Source: Lonsdalea britannica (GTDB taxonomy: Bacteria > Pseudomonadota > Gammaproteobacteria > Enterobacterales > Enterobacteriaceae). Taken from it: 9,793 nt of DNA. A model generated the notes under the pieces. The model saw only the letters and a list, made by a program, of their open reading frames with translations, ran no database searches and had not been told where the DNA came from. Of this stretch, positions 1 to 6,499 are shown in pieces; the stretch's first letter is position 1, and every line of letters begins with the position of its first letter. The stretch spans positions 1 to 9,793 of the forward strand of contig NZ_CAMKXG010000132.1 in the NCBI RefSeq assembly GCF_946477055.1, read 5' to 3'. The translations under genes and the position numbers were made by a program.

Positions 1-1772
1 GCTTTCGGCGCACGCGTTATCAGGCGGTGGTGCGCCCGGCGCTGTGGCGGCTGGGGCTTCGCACCAACGCCCGCATCTTCCAGGCACAGAAGCCGGAGGA
101 GATTATCAGCTTCCTGTTGCAGGAAGCGGGTATTACCGACTTCGCGTTCGCGCTGCGCAACGAACACGCCCAGCGGGAATACTGCGTGCAGTACCGCGAG
201 AGCGACCTGGCGTTTATCGAACGTCTGGCGGCGGAGGAAGGGCTGTTCTACTTCCACGAGTTCGGGGCAGGCAAACACCGGGTGGTGTTCGCGGACGATG
301 CGGTGGCGCTGGGCAAAGGCCCGGACCTGTTCTTCAATCTCGCCAATCAGGGCCTGTCGGAAGGCGCGTATGTGCGCCAGTTCAACTACCGGGAAGCGGT
401 ACGCACGGCGGAAGTGGAGCTGAAGGACTACAGCTTCAAAACCCCGGCCTATGGCCTGTCGCACAAGAAGCTGGGCGAAGAGCTGGACCATCAACGCGAG
501 AGCTACCAGCACTACGACTACCCGGGCCGCTTCAAAAAAGACCCCAGCGGCAAGGCGTTCAGCTGTCACCGGCTGGATGCGCTGCGCGCTGATGCGGTCA
601 CCGGTCAGGGCAGTTCGAACGCCGGGGCATTGATGCCGGGGAGCGCGTTCACCCTGACGGAGCACCCGAATCCGATGCTGAACATCAGATGGCAGGTGGT
701 GAACGTCACCCACATCGGCACCCAGCCGCAGGCGCTGGAAGAAGAAGGCGGCGGTGAGCCGACGATGCTGACCAATACCTTCGGCGTGGTGAAGGCCAGC
801 ACCACGTGGCGTCCCGCGATGCCGCACCGCCCGATGGTGGATGGTCCGCAAATCGCCACCGTGGTTGGCCCATCAGGCGAGGAGATTTACTGCGATGAAT
901 ACGGCCGGGTAAAACTACAGTTCCCGTGGGACCGCTATGGTGCAAGCGATGACCAGAGCTCGTGCTGGGTGCGGGTGAGTCAAGGCTGGGCGGGCGGTCA
1001 GTACGGTATGGTGGCCATTCCGCGCATCGGCCACGAGGTGGTGGTGAGTTTTCTGGAAGGTGACCCGGACCAGCCGCTGGTGACGGGAAGAACGTTCCAT
1101 GCCACCAACCGTCCTCCTTACGATCTGCCTGAGCATAAAACGCGAACGGTATTACGGACCGAAACGCATCAGGGAGAAGGCTTCAATGAACTGCGCTTTG
1201 AAGATCAGGCCGGAGAGGAGGAGATTTACCTGCATGGTCAGAAAGATCTCCGTGCGATGGTCGAGCACGACGTCGTCTGGCATATCAGGCACGACGCGCA
1301 TACGGAGATTGATAACGAGCGGGTGGCCCGCGTCAAAGCCAACGACCACCTCACGGTAGAGCAGGAAAAGCGCGATCATATTCAAGGGGATTACTCGCTG
1401 ACCGTCGATGCCTCCATGCACCAGAAATTAGAGCAGGCTTGGCTGGTTGATACGGGTCAGGAAGTACACGTAAAAGCGGGCGCCAAGGTGGTTCTTGAAG
1501 CGGGTGCAGAGTTGACGCTGAAAGTCGGAGGAAGTTTTATCAAAATTGACCCCTCGGGCGTGACCTTAGTCGGCCCATCGATCAAGATGAACTCAGGGGG
1601 GAGCGCAGGCAATGGCACGAGTTGGGCGGGGCAGCCCCCCAACCTGCCAGGTGAAGTTGGGGTTCCTCCTGCGCCGCCAGCCTCATTGCCTGCCCCCGCC
1701 ATTCATAAAAGCATGGAGTCGATAGCACCCCTTGCCAAGCCTTGTCCCCTTGCCAAAGGGGGTAAAGCATGA
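1..1772 (+). CDS. vgrG: Type VI secretion spike protein VgrG (TssI), 5' end missing
   Basis: VgrG trimers form the spike on the T6SS Hcp tube and carry effectors into target cells. The reading frame is open to the left edge (first whole codon at base 3), and the residues there ([19 protein letters not shown]) are typical of the VgrG gp27-like domain, so roughly 80-90 N-terminal residues lie outside the window. The GTG at 27 is therefore not the real start. In order I see the gp27-like region (to about base 800), the gp5-like OB-fold (about 845-1110, with [18 protein letters not shown] and [17 protein letters not shown]), a repetitive beta-helix-like needle (about 1130-1600), and a short proline-rich tail of about 50 residues. 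The tail has no recognisable toxin or transthyretin-like domain, so this is a structural rather than an 'evolved' VgrG. Base composition becomes less GC-rich after about 1110, toward the cargo genes. The stop overlaps the next start (ATGA). Confidence 0.95.
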   Translation, partial: FRRTRYQAVVRPALWRLGLRTNARIFQAQKPEEIISFLLQEAGITDFAFALRNEHAQREYCVQYRESDLAFIERLAAEEGLFYFHEFGAGKHRVVFADDAVALGKGPDLFFNLANQGLSEGAYVRQFNYREAVRTAEVELKDYSFKTPAYGLSHKKLGEELDHQRESYQHYDYPGRFKKDPSGKAFSCHRLDALRADAVTGQGSSNAGALMPGSAFTLTEHPNPMLNIRWQVVNVTHIGTQPQALEEEGGGEPTMLTNTFGVVKASTTWRPAMPHRPMVDGPQIATVVGPSGEEIYCDEYGRVKLQFPWDRYGASDDQSSCWVRVSQGWAGGQYGMVAIPRIGHEVVVSFLEGDPDQPLVTGRTFHATNRPPYDLPEHKTRTVLRTETHQGEGFNELRFEDQAGEEEIYLHGQKDLRAMVEHDVVWHIRHDAHTEIDNERVARVKANDHLTVEQEKRDHIQGDYSLTVDASMHQKLEQAWLVDTGQEVHVKAGAKVVLEAGAELTLKVGGSFIKIDPSGVTLVGPSIKMNSGGSAGNGTSWAGQPPNLPGEVGVPPAPPASLPAPAIHKSMESIAPLAKPCPLAKGGKA

Positions 1773-2566
1773 GTGTGAGTACTTGGCTAACGAAACATAA
1801 AGGTAGGTTGTTTGCGATCGTGGACGGTGCGGCAGACCGTTCGGTGGTGGCGCGTTTCTATGAGCTAAGTCAGGGTGAGGCGGCCCCTATTTTCGCCGGG
1901 ACTGCTTTTAGTGATCAAGCGGCTCTGGGGCCTTGGTTACTGTCCAATCCTTCACCTGCATTTGTGGAAGCGTCACCTGAGCTGAGTGGTTTTTATTGGG
2001 TGAGCGAACAGCCGATTGACGTGGTACGTCGTCACTTACAAAGCCTGATACAGGTTATCCATGAAGGCGAAGCCGTGTGGTTTCGCTTTTCTGAACCTCA
2101 AATTTTCCTGCCGATGTTCAACGCGATGAGCGCCGAAGAGCGAGATGCGATTATGGGCCCTTGCGCCGGGATGTGGCTCAACGGCACCGAGTTTTTACGT
2201 ACGCCCGGAGTTCCATTTCATCCTGCTTTGGCGTCCCCTTGGTTTCATATCCAACCTCATCACTTGGCGCCGTTATATGACGAGAATCGACACGCCTATA
2301 TTCTTCGCCGACGGCTTTGGCAAGTTATGACAAGCATGATGGAACGCCATCCCGACCCGGCGGGCACGATTTTACCGATTCTCAGGCAAGCGAATGCTGA
2401 GAAGCTTGAGGGGGATGTGCTTGACGGTGTGGTGGCTGGCGTCTTGACCTTGCAGACCGGCCTTCTTCTGGAAAGTATTCGAGAGCCGCTAATGCTGACC
2501 GACGCCGAATGGGCTCAGGTTAATCACTGGATGGCGCAGCATAATGAATTGATAGGAGTCCATTGA
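1769..2566 (+). CDS. DUF4123 T6SS effector adaptor/chaperone (Tap/TEC family)
   Basis: DUF4123 proteins are cytoplasmic adaptors that load a specific effector onto the cognate VgrG and are not themselves secreted toxins. This 265-residue protein has the family pattern: an N-terminal strand LFAIVDGA (about residues 14-21), the PIFAGTAF...LGPWLL block (about 40-57), the HLQSLIQV helix followed by [12 protein letters not shown] (about 89-115), and a helical C-terminal half. The length fits the family. The start ATG at 1769 overlaps the vgrG stop and has a strong purine-rich ribosome site (AGGGGG at 1757-1762, 6 bases upstream). Its stop overlaps the effector start by one base. Position directly between vgrG and a lipase gene is the usual arrangement for this adaptor, so its client is inferred to be the lipase. 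No signal peptide or membrane segment is visible. Confidence 0.9.
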   Translation: MSVSTWLTKHKGRLFAIVDGAADRSVVARFYELSQGEAAPIFAGTAFSDQAALGPWLLSNPSPAFVEASPELSGFYWVSEQPIDVVRRHLQSLIQVIHEGEAVWFRFSEPQIFLPMFNAMSAEERDAIMGPCAGMWLNGTEFLRTPGVPFHPALASPWFHIQPHHLAPLYDENRHAYILRRRLWQVMTSMMERHPDPAGTILPILRQANAEKLEGDVLDGVVAGVLTLQTGLLLESIREPLMLTDAEWAQVNHWMAQHNELIGVH

Positions 2567-4560
2567 TGGCGGCAGATCCTTACTGCATTCCCTGCGAACG
2601 TTACGAAAACTGGATAGAGATTGATATTCGCGATGAGCACAATCAATCATTCGAAGGATTGAAAGCAACATTGACAGATGAAACCGGCAAGTCGGAGACA
2701 GTGGCACTTAAGGATGGGCCTACGCTGGCGCGCGGTTTTGCCGTCGGCCCAGTGACCGTGAAGCTGGAGACGTTGCCTTGGCTTAAGGCAGCTCAGTCAC
2801 GCGAGAAACTGAAAGACGGGGAAAGTACGGTGCCAGCTTATGCCGTGGAGCGTGTTGGTCACGATTCAACGAAACGCGAACATGTTAAAGCGACCACCGG
2901 CGATCTCTGCTTGACCCCGGCCGAGCCTGCTTTGCCGGAAGCACATCAGGAAGGGAAAGCCGGCAACGTGCGGTTCTATACCAATCATTCTTACGTTATC
3001 GAGGTGAAAGGCTACCAGATCAACGTATTGCGTATCGGCGTCTTTTTTGACGGTACCGGGAACAACAACTCTAACGCCGAGTCAGGTCTAAAAAAAGTCG
3101 AGCAGTGGCTGCTAGAGACCTGCTCAGATCCGGCGCAGCGGGAGAAAGAACTGCGCGGTTGCGAAAGGGGACAACTACCCATCGGCGGCAGTGCGGCTAA
3201 TGATATGACTAATGTGGGGAAGCTCCACGAGCAATATCTTTTTGGGGCTAAAACCTTGAGTGCTCATACCTACGTCAGCGGCATTGGTACTCGCGACCCG
3301 GTAGCAGGAAAAGATGAGTTGGAATACCGGGCAGACGACACGCTGACGCAAGGGCTGGATTTGGACTTTGTGGGTGAAGATACGTCGATTATTGGCAAAG
3401 TCGATCTCGCGTGTGGGCAAGGGATCGTTGCCGCGATAATGCGCGATTTGGAAACGGTTTTGCCCAGTATTGATTGTATCCATCGTGTTGTCTTCGACGT
3501 GTTTGGTTTTAGCCGTGGAGCGGCGGCGGCACGGCATTTTGTAAACGTTATCGATCAGAAAAACGACCACCCGTTGGTGCAGGCGATAGCAAATAATGAG
3601 GCTATCCGCCTGAAGGCGGGTTTTGACTGGAGCAGTCGTGAAAATGTGCGTATCGCGTTTGTCGGCATTTTTGATACGGTCGTGTCGTCGTTCAACTCCC
3701 GAGTCAACACGCGGCTGCGGGATGACAGCGCGGAGCGGGTGGTACATTTGACCGCACTGGATGAGGTGCGTAAACACTTCCCACTGACGCGGATCACCCC
3801 TACGGCCGCCGGCACCAGCATCCCGCCGCACTTTACCGAACTGGCGCTGCCGGGAGCGCATTCGGATATCGGCGGTGGATATTATAGCCGCTGGAGCCTG
3901 TCTAATCCGAACAGCGATCCTGCGTTGACCGAGTGCATCGAACTGGAACGCTTTATGAGTGAGGAAGACGCTTCGATGCCAGATATAAGCAGCCGAGCCT
4001 ATCAAAAAGCGCGTGCCTACGCGGAAGAGAAAATCGCGCTGGGCTGGGCCGATCGCCTTGAGCCTGTTTTGTCGCGAAGCTCTACGCCGCCGTTAGGGGC
4101 GATCGGTTTGCTTCCCTACTCATTTATCCGACGCCGTGGTAAAGATGATGCCTGGCCTAAAAAAGCCGTTTATGTGGAGGTAGTGATGCGCCGGGTGGTT
4201 GAGGGGGAATATTCCCGTATTCCGTTGCATATGATGCTGGAGGCCGGGCGCGCAGCAGGGGTTCCATTCAAAGCGTGGCGATCAAAAGATAAAACGCTTC
4301 AATTGGAGTCGCTTTCTGCCAAGCAACCAATAATAAATCTGACAAAATTGGATGAACACTGGGCACAGACGGCAATCGAGCAAGGCATGATCGGGGACCT
4401 GAGTAAACAGTTGTCTTCATCGGTGTACCGGGCATTGCGTCGTAACTATCTTCACCATAGCGCCAATAACCAGAGCATAGCCAATCCGGCCAATACGAGT
4501 AAAAGTGAGCCTTCCGTTAGCAAGGAGCGGCGGCGTTTAATCGGGAATGAGGAGGCATGA
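2566..4560 (+). CDS. T6SS lipase effector, Tle1-like (DUF2235)
   Basis: Predicted antibacterial phospholipase delivered by the T6SS, acting on membrane phospholipids from the target periplasm. The catalytic part shows the DUF2235/Tle1 landmarks: RIGVFFDGTGNN (residues 156-167), the GFSRG nucleophile elbow with Ser316, FVGIFDTV with Asp370, HLTALDE soon after, and LPGAHSDIGGGY with His432. Ser316 and His432 are confident catalytic candidates; which acid completes the triad is less certain (Asp370 is my candidate). Residues 1 to about 140 form a separate N-terminal region beginning with a CIPC motif at 7-10, then WIEIDIRDE and a beta-rich stretch that resembles a transthyretin/carboxypeptidase-regulatory-like fold (inference). 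No signal peptide is seen, as expected for T6SS cargo. I chose ATG 2566 over the in-frame TTG 2563 because AGGAG (2554-2558) then lies 7 bases upstream. The 664-residue length is within the range for the family. The tail is rich in Ser and Asn. Confidence 0.9.
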   Translation: MAADPYCIPCERYENWIEIDIRDEHNQSFEGLKATLTDETGKSETVALKDGPTLARGFAVGPVTVKLETLPWLKAAQSREKLKDGESTVPAYAVERVGHDSTKREHVKATTGDLCLTPAEPALPEAHQEGKAGNVRFYTNHSYVIEVKGYQINVLRIGVFFDGTGNNNSNAESGLKKVEQWLLETCSDPAQREKELRGCERGQLPIGGSAANDMTNVGKLHEQYLFGAKTLSAHTYVSGIGTRDPVAGKDELEYRADDTLTQGLDLDFVGEDTSIIGKVDLACGQGIVAAIMRDLETVLPSIDCIHRVVFDVFGFSRGAAAARHFVNVIDQKNDHPLVQAIANNEAIRLKAGFDWSSRENVRIAFVGIFDTVVSSFNSRVNTRLRDDSAERVVHLTALDEVRKHFPLTRITPTAAGTSIPPHFTELALPGAHSDIGGGYYSRWSLSNPNSDPALTECIELERFMSEEDASMPDISSRAYQKARAYAEEKIALGWADRLEPVLSRSSTPPLGAIGLLPYSFIRRRGKDDAWPKKAVYVEVVMRRVVEGEYSRIPLHMMLEAGRAAGVPFKAWRSKDKTLQLESLSAKQPIINLTKLDEHWAQTAIEQGMIGDLSKQLSSSVYRALRRNYLHHSANNQSIANPANTSKSEPSVSKERRRLIGNEEA

Positions 4561-5258
4561 TGTTGAGATACTTTTTCCTTTCACTGGGCATTTGCATGTC
4601 GCTGATGGCATGTTCAACGGGAAATGCGGCAACAAGAGCCAATTGGAGTTACGGTTCAGGCAGCAATATTGATAGTTTTTGCACGACCAAAGCGATTTTT
4701 TATCTCCATGGGAAAACGGTTTTTAGTTATCCTGGGGGAGGATGCAACGCTGGCGCGCCGCATAAAGACATCATAGAAAAAAAATATTATTGGTCTGGGG
4801 GAGGAGGACTACCTACCGATGGTGTCCCTGTTCCTGACAAGGCTGAGATAGAAATGGTGTCCTTTCATGATCGTAAGCGATATCGGATCGACGTGGATTT
4901 ACCGGCGGATTTAGCACAGCGGATGCAGAAGCGCTATCAAATTAGCGGACGAATTGACCAACGCAGTTGGCTTTATTTTGGTCTGGCGCCCGGGGGATAT
5001 TATGAGGTGCTTTTGAAAGGCGACAAGTTGAGAGTCAAGCCGGACCTGCTGCTTGCCCGTGGCATCGCCAAAGAAGTGGCTGATGACTGGTACGATAAGA
5101 AAGTCTCTGTGGCAGAACAATATGGCATCGACGATTTTGACAAAGAGTACGGCGACCTCTTCAAACAACACCCCATCCCTAAGGGCATGGCGTGGGCTCC
5201 CATCATGGACGGCTATCGCGCCAAACAACCTAAAACGGACCAACAGCCGGTTAATTAA
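4557..5258 (+). CDS. Predicted outer-membrane lipoprotein, DUF2931-like, probable Tle immunity protein
   Basis: A 233-residue protein with a short lipoprotein signal (MMLRYFFLSLGIC) and lipobox LMAC, lipidated Cys19. The +2 residue is Ser, which by the usual sorting rule sends it to the outer membrane, facing the periplasm. The mature part resembles DUF2931 proteins: WSYG near the N terminus, a central IEMVSFHDRKRYRI strand region, then YFGLAPGGYYEVLL. Cys42 and Cys63 could form a disulfide. Two glycine clusters (PGGGC, SGGGGL) share an 11-base repeat (4732-4742 and 4795-4805). It lies directly downstream of a Tle1-like lipase, where Tli immunity lipoproteins normally sit, so an immunity role is inferred from position and localisation. 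AGGAGG (4550-4555) precedes two adjacent ATG codons (4557, 4560). The second has the better spacing, and either overlaps the effector stop. Family assignment is from memory of motifs, moderately sure. Confidence 0.78.
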   Translation: MMLRYFFLSLGICMSLMACSTGNAATRANWSYGSGSNIDSFCTTKAIFYLHGKTVFSYPGGGCNAGAPHKDIIEKKYYWSGGGGLPTDGVPVPDKAEIEMVSFHDRKRYRIDVDLPADLAQRMQKRYQISGRIDQRSWLYFGLAPGGYYEVLLKGDKLRVKPDLLLARGIAKEVADDWYDKKVSVAEQYGIDDFDKEYGDLFKQHPIPKGMAWAPIMDGYRAKQPKTDQQPVN

Positions 5259-5517
5259 TCACAGCAAACTGCACTCGATGGGTTGAGACATACTATGCTG
5301 CGTTGCCCTGTGGCATTCGCCGCATCATCTTTACGGCCAATATCTCCAGCAAGAAATTGGCGTCGGCCAGTGAACGGCGGTGTTTAATCTAGGCTCAGGA
5401 TGTACGCTATTTCGTCAGATTTGGCTCGAATTGAACTTGATCGCGTCATTATGTTGACTTAAAGCGACGACTTTTAATCCCATCGCATCATCAGATCAAT
5501 AATGGAGAAATAAAATT
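5259..5517. other. Gap between immunity gene and PAAR gene, possible coding remnant
   Basis: No intact gene is seen. Bases 5291-5391 look faintly coding on both strands. The plus frame from 5291 reads ALPCGIRRIIFTAN before a stop near 5391, recalling the IRRxIYTTN block of IS256/mutator transposases. The minus frame 5388-5293 reads HRRSLADANFLLEIL and ends at a stop, recalling the HxAxxDA end of DEDDh exonucleases. At most one can be real, both are short, and neither has a start signal. I see no rho-independent terminator after the lipoprotein gene and no convincing -35/-10 pair before the PAAR gene. Confidence 0.3.
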
Positions 5518-5784
5518 ATGGGAAATGCGGTTAAATTGGGCGACATCGATACGGGGCACGATAGCCATCCTCCGACGTCAGTTATGGCTGGCTCTTCCAC
5601 GGTTAAGGTGGATGGCCTTCCTCTGGCTCGCCAAGGTGACCCTTTAGCCGCTCATGGTCACGCACGTAACATCAGCGGTGGTTCATCAACGGTCAAGGTG
5701 GATGGTAAGCCCGTCGCGCGTACCGGCGATGCCGTGGGATGTGGGGGGGTATTAATCGGTGGAGGTACGGTCACTATCGGGTAA
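5518..5784 (+). CDS. PAAR-domain T6SS spike tip protein
   Basis: PAAR proteins cap the VgrG trimer with a sharp zinc-bound cone and help attach effectors. This 88-residue protein is a bare PAAR domain with no toxic extension. It shows two near-identical blocks, GSSTVKVDG-x-P-x-AR-x-GD (about 25-41 and 55-71), and the closing CGG...GGGTVTIG. His17, His46 and Cys75 are at positions expected to bind the tip metal, with His14 and His48 as further candidates. The block duplication is visible in DNA as a 20-base repeat with two mismatches (5596-5615 and 5686-5705). The start ATG is preceded by GGAG (5504-5507) at 10 bases, slightly long. It lies 259 bases after the immunity gene rather than overlapping it, so it may have its own promoter or be read through from the vgrG operon. 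Confidence 0.95.
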   Translation: MGNAVKLGDIDTGHDSHPPTSVMAGSSTVKVDGLPLARQGDPLAAHGHARNISGGSSTVKVDGKPVARTGDAVGCGGVLIGGGTVTIG

Positions 5785-6180
5785 TTTTTTCGACGTGATA
5801 CCCCAACCCATCAATATTTAAAACCAACGTATCACTAGCCGAAAGTCAGCGAGCTGCGGTGGACTCTTCATCCGAGGCGCAAGATATTACGACCGGATCA
5901 TCACGTGTCAGCCCTTTCACTCTGTTTCCCTGAAGGGGCTATGACCTTGACCGGCGCGGTCTTAGGCGCGATGCAGTCAGCTAGTCTGCTATGGTTTCAA
6001 ATCTCCGCCTTATCTACCAGTTTCAAATCCTCGCCTTATCTACAACCGATCCTTCGTTACATTCTGGTGTTTCTACTCACTCCATCCGGTAATTAAATTA
6101 CATTTCTCCCCACATTCTCCGCCGAAATGGAGAAAGGAAAGCCTTGGCCTATATTCAGGACTCTGAATCGAACGGTGCAA
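5785..6180. other. Low-GC non-coding stretch between the T6SS module and the mtl control region
   Basis: No supportable gene in about 400 bases. The longest frame is a plus-strand GTG 5905 or ATG 5941 to 6096, encoding 63 or 51 residues with two hydrophobic patches (GAVLGAMQSASLLWF and LRYILVFLL). GAAGGGG (5932-5938) sits only 2 bases before ATG 5941, which is poor spacing, so I do not call it. A short minus-strand open stretch over 5908-5994 has no start. A weak inverted repeat TTCTCC/GGAGAA (6115-6120/6129-6134) has no following T run and is not a convincing terminator. The stretch looks like a junction between the accessory T6SS genes and the core mtl operon. Confidence 0.5.
5995..6043 (+). 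repeat. Near-perfect 23-base direct repeat, 26-base period
   Basis: The unit TTTCAAATCTCCGCCTTATC plus TAC occurs at 5995-6017 and again at 6021-6043, differing only by a TC/CT swap in the middle. Only two copies are present, separated by 3 bases. It lies within the gene-free stretch. Cause unknown: a local slippage duplication is the simplest reading. Confidence 0.85.
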
Positions 6181-6196
6181 TGTGATGCAAGTCACA
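6181..6196. promoter_or_regulatory. CRP-cAMP site 1 (mtlA control region)
   Basis: TGTGATGCAAGTCACA matches the CRP consensus TGTGA-N6-TCACA at every defined base. Centre at about 6188.5. It is the distal member of an array of four sites upstream of mtlA and fits the known multi-site CRP control of the E. coli mannitol operon. Confidence 0.85.
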
Positions 6197-6224
6197 ATGT
6201 TAAAACAAAGTTACCAAATTGAAG

Positions 6225-6240
6225 TGTGATATGAGTCACG
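6225..6240. promoter_or_regulatory. CRP-cAMP site 2 (mtlA control region)
   Basis: TGTGATATGAGTCACG matches TGTGA-N6-TCACA with one mismatch at the last base. Centre about 6232.5, which is 44 bases from site 1, close to four helical turns. Confidence 0.75.
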
Positions 6241-6297
6241 AAAGAGGGGCGCTCGAACGCTCATTTTTAACAATGTAGCTGACTTTCAGATCTGATT

Positions 6298-6313
6298 TGT
6301 GATGAGGATCGCG
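6298..6313. promoter_or_regulatory. CRP-cAMP site 3, weaker (mtlA control region)
   Basis: TGTGATGAGGATCGCG has a perfect left half and two mismatches in the right half. Centre about 6305.5, 73 bases from site 2, about seven helical turns, so on a similar face of the helix. Confidence 0.5.
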
Positions 6314-6341
6314 TGAAATCCCACCTGAGATGGGGTAAATG

Positions 6342-6357
6342 AGTGATCTCAGTCACA
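6342..6357. promoter_or_regulatory. CRP-cAMP site 4, promoter-proximal
   Basis: AGTGATCTCAGTCACA has one mismatch in the left half and a perfect right half. Centre about 6349.5, 44 bases from site 3. Relative to the -10 proposed at 6395-6400 it would lie near -58, roughly where CRP acts upstream of RNA polymerase. Confidence 0.65.
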
Positions 6358-6391
6358 AATTCCCCTCGGGGTACTGGGGGCGGAAACGGCG

Positions 6392-6400
6392 TGATAGAGT
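6392..6400 (+). promoter_or_regulatory. Probable extended -10 element of the mtlA promoter
   Basis: TGATAGAGT fits the extended -10 form TGn followed by TAGAGT (four of six matches to TATAAT). No good -35 is present 17 bases upstream, as expected of a CRP-dependent promoter. Transcription would start around 6406-6408, giving a leader of about 93 bases. The exact start is inference. Confidence 0.45.
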
Positions 6401-6421
6401 CGATTTGTCTACAGAACGACC

Positions 6422-6443
6422 GATGGTTTTTGGCGAAACCATC
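6422..6443 (+). promoter_or_regulatory. Hairpin in the mtlA leader
   Basis: GATGGTTT (6422-6429) and AAACCATC (6436-6443) form a perfect 8-base stem with a 6-base loop; a U-G pair could extend it inward. It lies between the proposed start of transcription and the ribosome site and is not followed by a T run, so it is not a terminator. It could be a palindromic operator in DNA or an RNA element affecting mtlA stability or translation. Confidence 0.6.
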
Positions 6444-6485
6444 TCACTATTACGACGCGCACCGTCCCTGAGCGCGTACCACCGA

Positions 6486-6491
6486 GGGGAG
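6486..6491 (+). promoter_or_regulatory. mtlA ribosome binding site
   Basis: GGGGAG ends 8 bases before ATG 6500. It lies inside the motif CCGAGGGGA (6482-6490), the exact reverse complement of TCCCCTCGG at 6361-6369. Confidence 0.8.
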
Positions 6492-6499
6492 TAAGTTTT

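Noticed and set aside
44..592. Plus-strand open frame (182 residues) inside vgrG
   Set aside because: Overlapping frame with Arg/Gly/Pro-rich content; the VgrG frame is unmistakable.
2563..2565. TTG 2563 as the start of the lipase
   Set aside because: The adjacent ATG 2566 has better spacing to AGGAG and is a stronger codon.
3175..4005. Minus-strand open frame (276 residues) opposite the lipase gene
   Set aside because: It overlaps the catalytic core of the effector, has no ribosome site I can support, and its composition looks like antisense translation.
5779..5806. Terminator after the PAAR gene (T run at 5785-5790)
   Set aside because: The T run is not preceded by a stable stem; the only pairing, GGGTA with TACCC, spans the T run and is weak.
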